From contig JANQIW010000081.1 in assembly GCA_028281945.1 (NCBI GenBank), forward strand, positions 1 to 64,000: DNA of 64,000 nt, given 5' to 3'. Under the pieces are notes generated by a model. It was not told the origin of the DNA and did no database searches. It saw nothing but the letters and a program-made list of their open reading frames with translations. A program made the translations under genes and the position numbers. This DNA comes from Prochloraceae cyanobacterium PL24a_bin.78 (GTDB lineage Bacteria; Cyanobacteriota; Cyanobacteriia; Cyanobacteriales; JANQIW01). How positions within the stretch are numbered: position 1 is the first letter of the stretch; every line of letters begins with the position of its first letter. This document shows, in pieces, positions 50,106 through 59,662 of the stretch.

Positions 50106-50863
50106 GATTATTGTTGGATAAATATGCTAACTTAGCATCCCCTATTCATCGTTGGTATCAACCTTCTAAAATAATCGGTTTATTTAGTTTAATTTTGGCA
50201 TTTGCTTTTGTAGAGCATTTGCTTTTATTACCTATCATGGTGTTAATAACTATTCTCCTTTATTGGTTATCAAAATTGCCTTTTCATTTTTTAATAAATC
50301 GATTGCGTTATCCAGGTTTATTTATCGTGGGGGTGGTATTTTTTTTACCTTTTTTTGCAGGAGATACTATCATTTTTAGTTGGGGTTTTTTGACTATTAG
50401 ACAAGAAGGTTGTTACCAAGTTTTGCTAATTATTACTAGGTTTTTTTCCATTTTAAGTGTCAGTTTAGTTTTATTTGGTACTTCTCCTTTTTTAACTACT
50501 ATTAAAGCCATGAAAACTCTTGGGATTTCTAAAATAATTATCGATATGGCTTTACTTACTTATCGTTATTTAGAAGAGTTAGCTACCATGTTAATTACAA
50601 TGCAAAGGGCAACTCAATTACGAGGTTTTCAACCTAAGACTTTTAAGATGTATAATCTTAAAGTTTTGGCTCAATTAATGGGGAGTTTACTAATTAGAAG
50701 TTACGAACGATCGCAAAGAGTTTATCATGCCATGATTTTAAGAGGATATGGTTATCAAACATCTCAAATTAAGAGACAAAAAATTGATAATCTCAGTTTA
50801 TGTTTTTTGTCAATTAGTATTTTATTATCAATGGGATTAATTGGTAGTGAATTACTTTTATAA
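50102..50863 (+). CDS. cbiQ: Ni/Co ECF transporter transmembrane subunit
   Basis: The 253-residue coupling protein (EcfT/CbiQ/NikQ) joins the metal-binding subunit to the ATPase. Its N-terminal half has several hydrophobic helices. The two ATPase-contact motifs are TTIKAMKTLGISKI-like and RSYERSQRVYHAMILRGYGY, with the ARG-type signature RGY/LRGF (TQLRGFQPKTFKMYN). Translation is coupled to cbiM through ATGA overlap. Confidence 0.92.
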   Translation: MRLLLDKYANLASPIHRWYQPSKIIGLFSLILAFAFVEHLLLLPIMVLITILLYWLSKLPFHFLINRLRYPGLFIVGVVFFLPFFAGDTIIFSWGFLTIRQEGCYQVLLIITRFFSILSVSLVLFGTSPFLTTIKAMKTLGISKIIIDMALLTYRYLEELATMLITMQRATQLRGFQPKTFKMYNLKVLAQLMGSLLIRSYERSQRVYHAMILRGYGYQTSQIKRQKIDNLSLCFLSISILLSMGLIGSELLL

Positions 50864-50896
50864 CCAGAGGTTTTCTCTTTTTACTTCTTCTTGATT

Positions 50897-50942
50897 AACA
50901 ATGGAAATTTAGATATTTCTACTGAGTTAAAAATCCATTGTT
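50897..50942 (+). other. Hairpin in the cbiQ-cbiO gap
   Basis: AACAATGGA (50897-50905) pairs perfectly with TCCATTGTT (50934-50942) around a 28-base loop. There is no T-run. It sits in the 217-base gap that separates the ATPase gene from the other subunit genes and may stabilise or attenuate the transcript. Confidence 0.4.
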
Positions 50943-51080
50943 TGTAATGTTAAAAAATGAAAAAATAATCTAATTAAATTTAGGTATCAATAGGCATGGA
51001 AATTACTCTCAGTGCCAACTTTTTTTTTAAAACTTTGAGAATTTTAGAGCTAATTTATAGTTGTAGATTTCTTATAAAAA

Positions 51081-51866
51081 TTGAATCAAAAAAATAGAGC
51101 AAAGAAAGAAGAGATTGTGGGAAAAGAAATAGAGAATAAAGCTACTCTTTTATTAAATAATCTAGGTGTAGCTTACGATAATAATAATCAAGTTTTAGAA
51201 GACATAAATTTAAAAATATTTCCCCAAGAAAAAGTAGGCTTAATCGGAGCAAATGGGGCAGGAAAAACAACATTATTTCTCTCAATTTGTGGGCTATTAT
51301 CCCCTAACAAAGGAGAAATTATTTTATCTGGAAAACCAGTAAAAGTAGGAGAATTTCGACCAGAAATTGGATTAGTATTTCAAAATCCTAACGATCAATT
51401 ATTTTGTCCAACAGTAAGAGATGATATTGCTTTTGGGCCAGAAAATATGGGATTAAATCCAGAAGAAATTGACAAATGTGTTGAGGAAGCATTGTCATTA
51501 ACTGGAGTAGAAAAATTAAGAGATAGAATCCCTTATCAACTTTCTGGAGGAGAAAAATGTATGGTGGCAATAGCCGCTGTTTTAGCAATGAACCCTCAAT
51601 TAATATTATATGATGAACCTAGTGCTAATTTAGATTTAAAAGCTCGTCGTCGTCTGATTAATTTTTTAAAAGTATCAACACAAAGTATTATTTTATCTTC
51701 CCACGATTTAGAGTTGATTCTAGAAGTATGTCATCGTGTTTTATTACTTAGTAAAGGAAAAATAATTGCTGATGGAAATCCCTTTGAAATAATGAAAGAT
51801 AAAAAATTAATGGAAGATAATGGTTTAGAAGTTCCCTATTCTTTAGTAAACAAATTTAAAAATTAA
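51081..51866 (+). CDS. cbiO: Ni/Co ECF transporter ATPase
   Basis: This is the ATP-binding subunit that energises metal import. Walker A is LIGANGAGKTTLFLSI, the Q-loop is GLVFQNPNDQLFCPTVRDDI, the signature is YQLSGGEKCMVAIAAVLAMN and Walker B is LILYDEPSANLDLKAR, with the switch His in ILSSHDLELIL. The ORF opens with TTG at 51081; no ATG exists before the conserved part and no ribosome binding site precedes the TTG. GTG at 51117, with AAGAG just upstream, is an alternative start that would remove 12 residues. Length is normal (261). Confidence 0.93.
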   Translation: MNQKNRAKKEEIVGKEIENKATLLLNNLGVAYDNNNQVLEDINLKIFPQEKVGLIGANGAGKTTLFLSICGLLSPNKGEIILSGKPVKVGEFRPEIGLVFQNPNDQLFCPTVRDDIAFGPENMGLNPEEIDKCVEEALSLTGVEKLRDRIPYQLSGGEKCMVAIAAVLAMNPQLILYDEPSANLDLKARRRLINFLKVSTQSIILSSHDLELILEVCHRVLLLSKGKIIADGNPFEIMKDKKLMEDNGLEVPYSLVNKFKN

Positions 51867-51973
51867 TAACTTAAATTCTCACTTTTTAAGAGATTAACTA
51901 CTAGTAATCACCAGTTATTTTTTAAGCATTTTAATCTAGATTTAGATTTCAATTTTTATAATATAAAAGAAAA

Positions 51974-52867
51974 ATGACAAGATTTATCCATGATGAATTC
52001 GCAAAAGACTTTTTAGAAGAATTATTATCACCTTATGGAGAAATAAAAACACCCCGCCGAGTTTCAGCAGAAGTAAGAGAAATTGACGTATGGTTTGCAC
52101 CTTCTCAAATAGGAGTAGCCATTCCAAATTTAGGATTACTAGGGCGTTTAGCAGCAAAACCAGCATTATTTGAACCATTTCGTAATGCTGCCACACCAAA
52201 TGATATTTGTAATTGTTTGCTAAAATTATTAATATTACGAGGAGAATTTCAAAGAGAAGCAAATCGCAAAAAACAATCGATCATAGAAGAAGAATTGCCT
52301 TATCTTTGGATCTTATCTCCTACATTATCAAAGCCAATTTTAGAAGGATTTGGCGCAAAAATTAAACCAAAAACATGGGAGGGGGGAATTTATTTTTTAG
52401 CAGATTATTTACGCACAGGAATAATTGTACTTCATCAATTACCAGAAACAAGAGAAACTCTGTGGTTAAGATTATTATCAAAAGGAAAATTTCAAGAAAA
52501 AGCCATAGAAGAATTACAACAATTAGAGTTAACAAATCCATTAAAATCAAACATACTTCAATTATTAACAAATTTACAAGCAAAACTAGAAGCAAAACAA
52601 AACATCGAAGAAGAAGAGAGAGATTTAATTATGAAACTATCACCTTTATATATAAAGTGGCGAGAAGAAGCTATCAATGAAGGGATTCAACAAGAGAGAC
52701 GTATCATGATTGAAAATATGCTTTTAACCAGATTTGGGGCAATAGATATAGCATTATCAGAAATAATTGAACCTTTAACTAAAATGCCTCCAAGGGATGC
52801 AATCCAATTATTAATGCAATCTTCTAAAGAAGAAATCTTAGCACACTTTCAATCAAATCAATCCTAA
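51974..52867 (+). CDS. Rpn/DUF4351-type protein with PD-(D/E)XK-like N-terminus
   Basis: The 297-residue protein begins MTRFIHDEFAKDFLEELLSP and contains REIDVWFAPSQ, as in the PD-(D/E)XK-like region of the Rpn/transposase-related family common in cyanobacteria. The C-terminal 60 residues (NMLLTRFGAIDIALSEIIEP and AIQLLMQSSKEEILAHFQ) are a DUF4351 module. These proteins occur in many paralogues per genome and are suspected nucleases. The codon use is like the surrounding genes. No transposon ends are visible. Confidence 0.75.
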   Translation: MTRFIHDEFAKDFLEELLSPYGEIKTPRRVSAEVREIDVWFAPSQIGVAIPNLGLLGRLAAKPALFEPFRNAATPNDICNCLLKLLILRGEFQREANRKKQSIIEEELPYLWILSPTLSKPILEGFGAKIKPKTWEGGIYFLADYLRTGIIVLHQLPETRETLWLRLLSKGKFQEKAIEELQQLELTNPLKSNILQLLTNLQAKLEAKQNIEEEERDLIMKLSPLYIKWREEAINEGIQQERRIMIENMLLTRFGAIDIALSEIIEPLTKMPPRDAIQLLMQSSKEEILAHFQSNQS

Positions 52868-53193
52868 TTAATAGCAAAACAAATCAGCTTTTTAAAGTCA
52901 AAATTTTTGGCAACTATACTATCAGCCATCAAGTTAGAAAATCCAGTTAGAAACAGAGGTTTAGAAATTAATTAAAGCTAAACCTTGATCTCTAACTCAT
53001 CTAGAAAATAAAAACTAAAAAATAATTAAATATATAAAAAATTAATCTCAAAACCAAAAGAAATTCAGGAACAAAAAAAAGAAAAATTTAAGATAAAATC
53101 AGATAGAAAAGATTTACTTACAAATTGTAGAGAAATTAAAATATAATAGAATTCTTTGACAGTTAAAACCCGTGGAATGGGAAACTCGATTTT
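52868..53193. other. AT-rich gap before leuC
   Basis: 326 bases with no ORF of coding character; it should contain the leuC promoter. I saw no leader peptide rich in leucine codons. Confidence 0.4.
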
Positions 53194-54600
53194 ATGAGTA
53201 AAGGAACACTATTCGATAAAGTTTGGGACTTACACACCGTTGGAATTTTACCATCAGGACAAACACAACTATTTATCGGTTTACATTTAATCCATGAAGT
53301 AACTAGCCCACAAGCCTTTGGTATGTTAAGAGAAAGAGGCTTAAAAGTACTATTTCCAGAAAGAACGGTAGCCACAGTAGATCACATCGTTCCCACAGAA
53401 AACCAAGCCCGTCCTTTTGTTGATTCTCTTGCAGAAGAGATGATTCAAGCTTTGGAAAAAAACGCCCAAGATTATGGAATTAGATTCTATAATATTGGTT
53501 CTGGTAATCAAGGTATTGTCCATGTTATTGCACCGGAACAAGGCTTAACTGCCCCCGGCATGACCATTGCTTGTGGAGACTCCCATACCTCAACTCATGG
53601 GGCTTTTGGAGCCATCGCCTTTGGGATTGGTACATCTCAAGTCAGAGATGTTTTAGCTTCCCAAACCCTTGCCCTCTCTAAACTCAAAGTCCGCAAAATT
53701 GAAGTTAATGGAGACTTGGCACCTGGAGTATATGCTAAAGATGTTATCTTACATATTATTCGCAAATTAGGGGTAAAAGCTGGAGTTGGCTATGCTTATG
53801 AATATGCAGGGAGCACTTTTTCTGCCATGAATATGGAAGAACGTATGACTGTTTGCAATATGTCTATCGAAGGTGGTGCTCGTTGTGGCTATATTAATCC
53901 TGATGATATCACTTTTGAATATCTTAAAGGAAGAGATTTTAGCCCAAAAGGTGAAGATTGGGATCGTGCTGTCACTTGGTGGAAAAGTATTGCTAGTGAT
54001 AGTGATGCTATTTATGATGATGTAGTTACCATTGAAGCCAGTGAAATTGCCCCGACAGTAACTTGGGGGATTACACCAGGACAAGGAATAGCCGTAAATG
54101 AGAATATTCCTACATTAGAAAGCTTACCAGATTCCGAAAAAGCTATTGCATCTGAAGCCTATGAGTATATGAAATTAAACCCTGGAAAACCAATTCAGGG
54201 AACTAAAGTAGATGTATGCTTTATTGGTAGCTGTACTAATGGGAGAATTAGCGATTTACGTGAAGCAGCCTTAATTGCTAAAGGACAGACTGTCTCCAAT
54301 ACAGTGAAAGCATTTATCGTGCCAGGTTCAGAAAGAGTGAAGCAAGAAGCCGAAGCAGAAGGATTAGATAAAATCTTTTTAGAGGCTGGTTTTCAATGGA
54401 GAGAACCCGGATGTTCCATGTGTTTAGCAATGAATCCCGATAAACTTCAAGGTAGTCAAATAAGTGCATCATCTTCTAACCGTAATTTTAAAGGTCGTCA
54501 AGGTTCATCTACTGGACGTACTTTACTTATGAGTCCAGCAATGGTGGTAGCGGCAGCTATTAAAGGGGAAGTGTGTGATGTACGAGAATTATTAAATTAG
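53194..54600 (+). CDS. leuC: 3-isopropylmalate dehydratase large subunit
   Basis: With LeuD this isomerises 2-isopropylmalate to 3-isopropylmalate in leucine synthesis. The 468-residue protein has the aconitase fold and the three Fe-S cluster cysteines: one in [20 protein letters not shown] and two in [36 protein letters not shown] and [20 protein letters not shown] are further family blocks. leuD begins 6 bases after its stop. Confidence 0.98.
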   Translation: MSKGTLFDKVWDLHTVGILPSGQTQLFIGLHLIHEVTSPQAFGMLRERGLKVLFPERTVATVDHIVPTENQARPFVDSLAEEMIQALEKNAQDYGIRFYNIGSGNQGIVHVIAPEQGLTAPGMTIACGDSHTSTHGAFGAIAFGIGTSQVRDVLASQTLALSKLKVRKIEVNGDLAPGVYAKDVILHIIRKLGVKAGVGYAYEYAGSTFSAMNMEERMTVCNMSIEGGARCGYINPDDITFEYLKGRDFSPKGEDWDRAVTWWKSIASDSDAIYDDVVTIEASEIAPTVTWGITPGQGIAVNENIPTLESLPDSEKAIASEAYEYMKLNPGKPIQGTKVDVCFIGSCTNGRISDLREAALIAKGQTVSNTVKAFIVPGSERVKQEAEAEGLDKIFLEAGFQWREPGCSMCLAMNPDKLQGSQISASSSNRNFKGRQGSSTGRTLLMSPAMVVAAAIKGEVCDVRELLN

Positions 54601-54606
54601 GAATTA

Positions 54607-55206
54607 ATGGGAATGAGTGCAGTTAAATTAGTAAGTGGAAGAGGGATTCCTTTAGAAGGAAATGATATTGATACCGATCGCATTATTCCTGCTCGGTTTT
54701 TACGATGTGTGACTTTTGATGGTTTAGGAGAACAAGTTTTTATTGACGATCGAGCACAAAAAAAAGGGAAACATCCTTTTGATTTACCTGAATATCAAGG
54801 AGCCTCTATTTTAGTAGTTAATAATAACTTTGGTTGTGGATCATCTAGAGAACACGCACCTCAAGCTTTAAACAGATGGGGAATTAAGGCAATCATCGGA
54901 GAAAGTTTTGCCGAAATCTTCTTTGGTAATTGTATTGCCATGGGAATTCCCTGTGTAACTGCTAATTTAGATAAAATTGAAGCGTTACAAAAATTCCTCC
55001 AATCTAATCCTCAAATATCAATAACTTTGGATTTAGAAGAAATGAAAGTTAATTGTGGAGAATTTGTCCTAGAAGTTTCCCTCGGAGAAGGAACAAGACA
55101 AATGCTTTTGACTAATACTTGGGATAGTTGTGTTCAATTAATTAATTATGTAGATGAAATAAAAACAACAGCAAATAATCTACCTTATCTCAATTGGGGC
55201 ACATAA
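54607..55206 (+). CDS. leuD: 3-isopropylmalate dehydratase small subunit
   Basis: This swivelling subunit completes the LeuCD active site. The 199-residue protein carries GNDIDTDRIIPARFLRCVTF and NNNFGCGSSREHAPQALNRW, the substrate-recognising loops, and IIGESFAEIFFGNCIAMGIP. ATG codons at 54607 and 54613 (MGMSAVKLVSGRGIP) are both possible starts. It is cotranscribed with leuC. Confidence 0.97.
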   Translation: MGMSAVKLVSGRGIPLEGNDIDTDRIIPARFLRCVTFDGLGEQVFIDDRAQKKGKHPFDLPEYQGASILVVNNNFGCGSSREHAPQALNRWGIKAIIGESFAEIFFGNCIAMGIPCVTANLDKIEALQKFLQSNPQISITLDLEEMKVNCGEFVLEVSLGEGTRQMLLTNTWDSCVQLINYVDEIKTTANNLPYLNWGT

Positions 55207-55279
55207 CTTATTTCACAATCTCAATCATAATTAGTTTTCTTTAAAATCTCGAAGGCATAACAGTCAAGACATCATAGTC

Positions 55280-55306
55280 AAGGCTAAAGCCTTCTAGCTT
55301 CTTTTT
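55280..55306 (+). terminator. Probable leuCD terminator
   Basis: AAGGC-TAAA-GCCTT forms a short stem (with a further closing T-A), followed by CTAGCTTCTTTTT. It lies 74 bases after leuD and fits transcript termination, though the stem is short. Confidence 0.4.
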
Positions 55307-55446
55307 CCTTATAAGATTCTATGATAAAAAAGAAAATATAGCCGTTAGGAATTTCACTATCAGCTATAAATACTAATCTGAAAACAAATACCTCTAAATT
55401 CCGTAGAGATTTATATTAAATAATATTTATCTATCCCTAAAACTTC

Positions 55447-56430
55447 TTAAAACCGCCGAGAGCTTCGTATAACTTTAATAGAACTAATTTGGTCATTCCA
55501 GTTTCTATATTGACTAATATTTCTAATATATTGTTCTCCACTTATTCTCAAAGAATTTCCTTGATAATTTGCATGCTGATATACTATAAGACTCCAACCT
55601 TTTGGTACACAAATAGAAGAAATTTCATCATTAAATCTGATTCGGCTTAGATCATGAATTGAATCCGTTAGTCTATATTCTCTTCCTTCAAAATCAACAT
55701 GTTGAAAGATGATTGGTGCATCTTCGCAAATGCGATTAATTTCATCCCCTCTACCAAAAGAAATAGAACTAATTCTATCATTCCAATCTCTACCATCTGG
55801 AGTATCATAACGGAGATCTCTTAAAGATCCTTGCCCTTTGATTGTCAAAGAACGGCCTTGATAATTAGCGTGCTCATAGACAGTCATTGTCCAACCTCTT
55901 GGTACGCAAATAGAAGAAATTTCATCATTAAATCTGATTCGGCTTAGATCATGAATGGGACGAGTAACTTGATATTGTTCTCCCTGAAAATCAACATGTT
56001 GAAAAATAGTTGGGTTATTATTACAAGAACGATTAGATTGTTGTTCTCTTCTAAAAGAAATAGAGCTAATTCTGTCATTCCAATCTCTACCATCTGGAGC
56101 ATTATAACGAAGATCTCTTAAATATCCTTTCCCTCTTATGGTAAAGGAACGTCCTTGATAGTCTGCGTGTTCATGAAAATTTATTACCCAACCTTCAGGA
56201 ATGCACATAGAAGAAATTTCATCATTAAATCTTATTCTCGTAAGATTAGAAATTGGGCGAGTAATCAGATATTCTTCTCCTTGAAAATTTACATCTCTAA
56301 ATATTCTTATTCCATCATTACAAGTCCGAGGGAATCTTCTTTGTGCTTGAGTAGGATTTATATTCAAAAAAGATAAGGGAATTGCTGCTAAAAGAAGCAA
56401 AAAGAAACGAAATATATTATTTTTGTTCAT
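55447..56430 (-). CDS. Secreted triple beta/gamma-crystallin domain protein
   Basis: The 327-residue protein has a signal peptide (hydrophobic 9-24, cleavage near NPTQAQ) and then three beta/gamma-crystallin domains, each of two Greek-key motifs (about 36-127, 132-223, 228-320). Each domain carries two calcium motifs of the (N/D)(N/D)xx(S/T)S type: FNDEISS three times, WNDRISS twice and WNDQISS once. All six are intact, so six Ca2+ ions could bind. The three repeats are highly alike in protein and DNA. It is likely an exported calcium-binding structural or stress protein. It is convergent with leuCD. Confidence 0.9.
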   Translation of the reverse strand: MNKNNIFRFFLLLLAAIPLSFLNINPTQAQRRFPRTCNDGIRIFRDVNFQGEEYLITRPISNLTRIRFNDEISSMCIPEGWVINFHEHADYQGRSFTIRGKGYLRDLRYNAPDGRDWNDRISSISFRREQQSNRSCNNNPTIFQHVDFQGEQYQVTRPIHDLSRIRFNDEISSICVPRGWTMTVYEHANYQGRSLTIKGQGSLRDLRYDTPDGRDWNDRISSISFGRGDEINRICEDAPIIFQHVDFEGREYRLTDSIHDLSRIRFNDEISSICVPKGWSLIVYQHANYQGNSLRISGEQYIRNISQYRNWNDQISSIKVIRSSRRF

Positions 56431-57388
56431 AATTTTTCTATCCTTAAATTGATTTAATTTTCTATTTTTGTAGCACGATTTCTATGATTAAAAGATCATT
56501 ACTAAGACTTCTATATAATATTGAGATTTGAAAAATTTTCAGCTTACAAAACAGTAATATATCTTGGCTATTGTTATACCAAAAATTAATTATTTCTTCC
56601 TCATCATTTAATTTTGGCATTTTGAAATAGTTGTAATAGCCCATTTTGTAATAATCTATCAAAAATAGTTTAGTTTTTGTGCTATAGGATTAGAGACAGG
56701 AAATTATTCTATTTTGTTCCCATTTGTTATTTCTTTATTGATAATTTTGCTTTAAGGTTGCTTTAAGGATTGATGTTAATCTTGAACCAAGATATTTATA
56801 CTTTCAACTTATTCAAAAGTTTAACTAAACCAATATTTTTTAAAATGATTGATAGTTAATAGTTTGGAAATCCTATTATTTACTATTCTAATTATTTTTT
56901 TACCAGCTAATATCTTAAACACTAGGTAGTTTTCAGAACCATTAGTACTTAGAGTATGGGGATTTTATAGCCTTATTCCCTATTATTATATTAGTTTATT
57001 GCTTTAGTTAAAAATTTTTGATATGAGTGCAAATTTTAAAATTCAATCTTTTTAGATCTTATTAATTGCTATAATCCAATCTAGAAATTTATAATACTAT
57101 TGCAACAGCCTATGGAAAATCCCATATGATTTTAGAACTTATTTTAGAATATTATTAAATCAATTTTTGTCTTAAAAAAGGAGTTGAAAATGACCATCTA
57201 ATCATCATGAAATTCTACAAATATTAATAATGGAAACTAGAGAATTTCAAAAAATGAAATATTTATTAGGTAATTATTAAAAGCATAAAAACTCTATCTT
57301 ATTCCAAATATTTAAATTAAATAAACTTTAAGTTAGAGCCATAGATTGATATTTCATTGTTATTTTTACCCAATAGGAGCACAAATAC
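56431..57388. promoter_or_regulatory. Long AT-rich intergenic region before the phototaxis operon
   Basis: 958 bases separate the divergent crystallin and pixG genes. The track ORF at 56462-56662 (minus, 66 residues) has no recognisable features or ribosome binding site and I do not accept it. The promoters of both transcripts should lie here. I see no tRNA, repeat array or coding remnant. Confidence 0.4.
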
Positions 57389-58582
57389 ATGAGTCAAAAT
57401 AATTCTAAGGAAATTATAACTCAATTATTACATTTTAATGACAAAATTCATAAAGGTAATCTCATTATTGAAGTAAATGAAAAACTTAAATGGCAATTCT
57501 ATTTTCGCTTAGGTCGCTTGAGTTGGGTGACAGGAGGACAGAATTCAAAAGAGCGTTTAAAACGGAATATAAATCTATACTGTCCAGAAGTTCAAAGAAT
57601 AGAATTAAAACATATTTTATTATACCATAAAAATCAACGCGAAGAAGAAATATTAGTTTCTTTACAAAGAAAAAATTTAATTGATCGTTCTAAACTCACT
57701 GAGTTAATGAAAAATGTTGCTATAGAAATTTTATTTGATATATTTCAATTAGATAATGATGAAAAATTTGTTCAAAATTTATCTTGTGAAAGAGTTCCTG
57801 AAGAACCTGAAGATAAAATAGCTTTACTTCTACCTCTGTTAGATATAAAATATATTGTACAATCTGCCAAAAAAGCTTGGCATGAATGGCAGAAGTCAGG
57901 TTTAAGTCATTATTCACCTAATTTGTATCCTGTTGTTAAACAACCAACTTTATTAAGAAAGCATATTATTACTGAAACTCAAAAGCAAATTATTTCTTTA
58001 GCTGATGGAACAAAAACTATACGAACTCTTGCACTTAAAATTAATTCAGATATCATCAGTGTAACTCGTTCCATTGATCCTTTGATCCATTCAGGAAGAA
58101 TGGAATTTTTTACTTTTCCCCATTTGCGGAAAGTTGATGTAAGCAATAACCATAAGAACTCGAACCATCAAAAACTAGCAAGTCTAACTTTACGGGAAAA
58201 GCAACCTTTAGTTGCCTGTGTAGATGATAGTGAGATGATTTGTATGACGATGAAGAGGATTATCTCAAATCTTAATTATCGTTTTATGAGCATTCAAGAG
58301 CCAATTCAAGTAATTGCTACACTTTTGAAAAATAAACCTGATTTTATTTTCTTAGATTTGTTGATGCCTGTGATTAATGGTTATGAACTTTGTTCTCAAC
58401 TGCGCAGAACTCCTAGTTTTAGAGATACTCCTATTGTGATTTTAACAGGAAAAAATGGTTTAGTCGATCGAATGAGAGCTAAAGTTGTGGGTTCGACAGA
58501 TTTTCTGAGTAAACCAGTAGAAAAAAATCAAGTTATTGGTATGCTAGAAAAATATTTAACCGTAGGAGATGGAAATGAGTAA
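57389..58582 (+). CDS. pixG: PatA/PixG-type response regulator
   Basis: This CheY-like output protein of a phototaxis/pilus pathway has 397 residues. The N-terminal 240 residues form a PatA-type domain (FYFRLGRLSWVTGGQNSKER), followed by a receiver domain with acidic pocket VACVDDSEMI, phospho-acceptor Asp in FIFLDLLMPVINGYELC, and Lys in STDFLSKPVEKNQ. AGGAG precedes the ATG. It is the first gene of pixG-H-I-J-L, which steers type IV pili towards light. Its last 8 bases overlap the start of pixH. Confidence 0.9.
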   Translation: MSQNNSKEIITQLLHFNDKIHKGNLIIEVNEKLKWQFYFRLGRLSWVTGGQNSKERLKRNINLYCPEVQRIELKHILLYHKNQREEEILVSLQRKNLIDRSKLTELMKNVAIEILFDIFQLDNDEKFVQNLSCERVPEEPEDKIALLLPLLDIKYIVQSAKKAWHEWQKSGLSHYSPNLYPVVKQPTLLRKHIITETQKQIISLADGTKTIRTLALKINSDIISVTRSIDPLIHSGRMEFFTFPHLRKVDVSNNHKNSNHQKLASLTLREKQPLVACVDDSEMICMTMKRIISNLNYRFMSIQEPIQVIATLLKNKPDFIFLDLLMPVINGYELCSQLRRTPSFRDTPIVILTGKNGLVDRMRAKVVGSTDFLSKPVEKNQVIGMLEKYLTVGDGNE

Positions 58583-58937
58583 AGTACTTTTAGTAGAAGA
58601 TAGCTTATCTCAAGCACAATTAGTAACTCGTTGTTTAGAGAAAGAAGGAATTGGTGTTTTCGCTGTAACTAGTGGTGAAGAGGCTGAACTAAGAATTAAA
58701 CAACAACAACCAGATCTTATTTTACTTGATGTTATTTTACCAGGTGAAAGTGGTTTTGAACTTTGTCGAAAGTTGAAAAAAAATTCAGAAACAAAAGCTA
58801 TTCCTATTGTGATTTGTTCTACAAAAAATTCAGATGTTGATAAAACTTGGGGTAAAATGAGTGGGGCTGATGCTTATATGGCTAAACCTATTGATGAAAA
58901 AGAATTAGTGAAAATAATTAAACAATTCATTGGGTAA
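58575..58937 (+). CDS. pixH: CheY-like response regulator PixH
   Basis: This stand-alone receiver domain (about 120 residues) has phospho-acceptor in LILLDVILPGESGFELCRKL, acidic residues in LLVEDSLSQ and Lys in ADAYMAKPIDEKE. The track starts at 58569 (MEMSKV), but ATG at 58575 (MSKVLLVEDS) lies 6 bases after AGGAG and fits the family better. It overlaps pixG by 8 bases. In Synechocystis the equivalent protein (PixH/TaxY) sets the direction response with PixG. Confidence 0.9.
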   Translation: MSKVLLVEDSLSQAQLVTRCLEKEGIGVFAVTSGEEAELRIKQQQPDLILLDVILPGESGFELCRKLKKNSETKAIPIVICSTKNSDVDKTWGKMSGADAYMAKPIDEKELVKIIKQFIG

Positions 58938-58944
58938 GATATTC

Positions 58945-59478
58945 ATGAATACAACAAATTTCGAGTTTTCTTTATCAAAAAATGATGATTCTCTACTTCA
59001 ATTTAGAAAGCTTCAACAACTAGAAGGGGAAAAATTCTTGCGATTTTCTCTTACTAATGATGTCAATGGATTAATTCCTTTGTCAGATTTGCAAGGTACA
59101 ATAGAAGTTCAAATTAAAGAGATTCTCCCCATTCCAGAAGTTTCAGAGTATTGGTTGGGGTTGGTTAATTGGCAGGGTGAAGCAACTTGGATTTTGGATT
59201 TAAGTAGTTTATTGGGGGCATCTCATTGGTTTGAAGGGGATTCTTTCTATAATTCTGGTTTTGTAATGTTAATTCAAGTTGAGAAACAAACCATTGGACT
59301 TCTGGTTAAAGAAGTTAAAGGAATTGAATCTTATGATAGAACATTATGTTTTCCTATTTCTGATGTTATTTCTTTTGAAGAATTGAGTTCTTTTCTTGGT
59401 GGTTATTTTGTCGATAGTCAAAATTCTCCTCTAATGCTATTGGATATTCAAAAATTAATTGATACTTTAGCCAATTAA
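58945..59478 (+). CDS. pixI: CheW-like adaptor PixI
   Basis: This adaptor couples the chemoreceptor to the CheA-like kinase. It has about 177 residues with the CheW fold: LPIPEVSEYWLGLVNWQGEA and WILDLSSLLGAS, then VMLIQVEKQTIGLLVKEVKG. The track begins at TTG 58930, inside the pixH end; ATG at 58945 (MNTTNFEFSLSKN) is the likelier start. It lies 7 bases after the pixH stop. Confidence 0.88.
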   Translation: MNTTNFEFSLSKNDDSLLQFRKLQQLEGEKFLRFSLTNDVNGLIPLSDLQGTIEVQIKEILPIPEVSEYWLGLVNWQGEATWILDLSSLLGASHWFEGDSFYNSGFVMLIQVEKQTIGLLVKEVKGIESYDRTLCFPISDVISFEELSSFLGGYFVDSQNSPLMLLDIQKLIDTLAN

Positions 59479-59662
59479 ATGATTAAATAATCTTGAGAAC
59501 ATCAATTGAAATTTGTTGATAATTAATTATTAATCAATTGATTAAACAAAATTCAGGAAAAATTAAATCTATATCCTTTTTTTAGTCTTAATTGTTAATA
59601 GTTGAACTGCTAAGATGAAGTTAAGGAGCTATCTAATTAACAGTGTATTTAAGGTAATTACT

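Noticed and set aside
51974-52867. DUF4351 protein as part of an insertion sequence
   Set aside because: No terminal inverted repeats or target duplication are visible around it.
56462-56662. 66-residue minus-strand ORF
   Set aside because: AT-rich, rich in Ile/Tyr/Asn as expected of random AT-rich frames, no ribosome binding site and no recognised motif.
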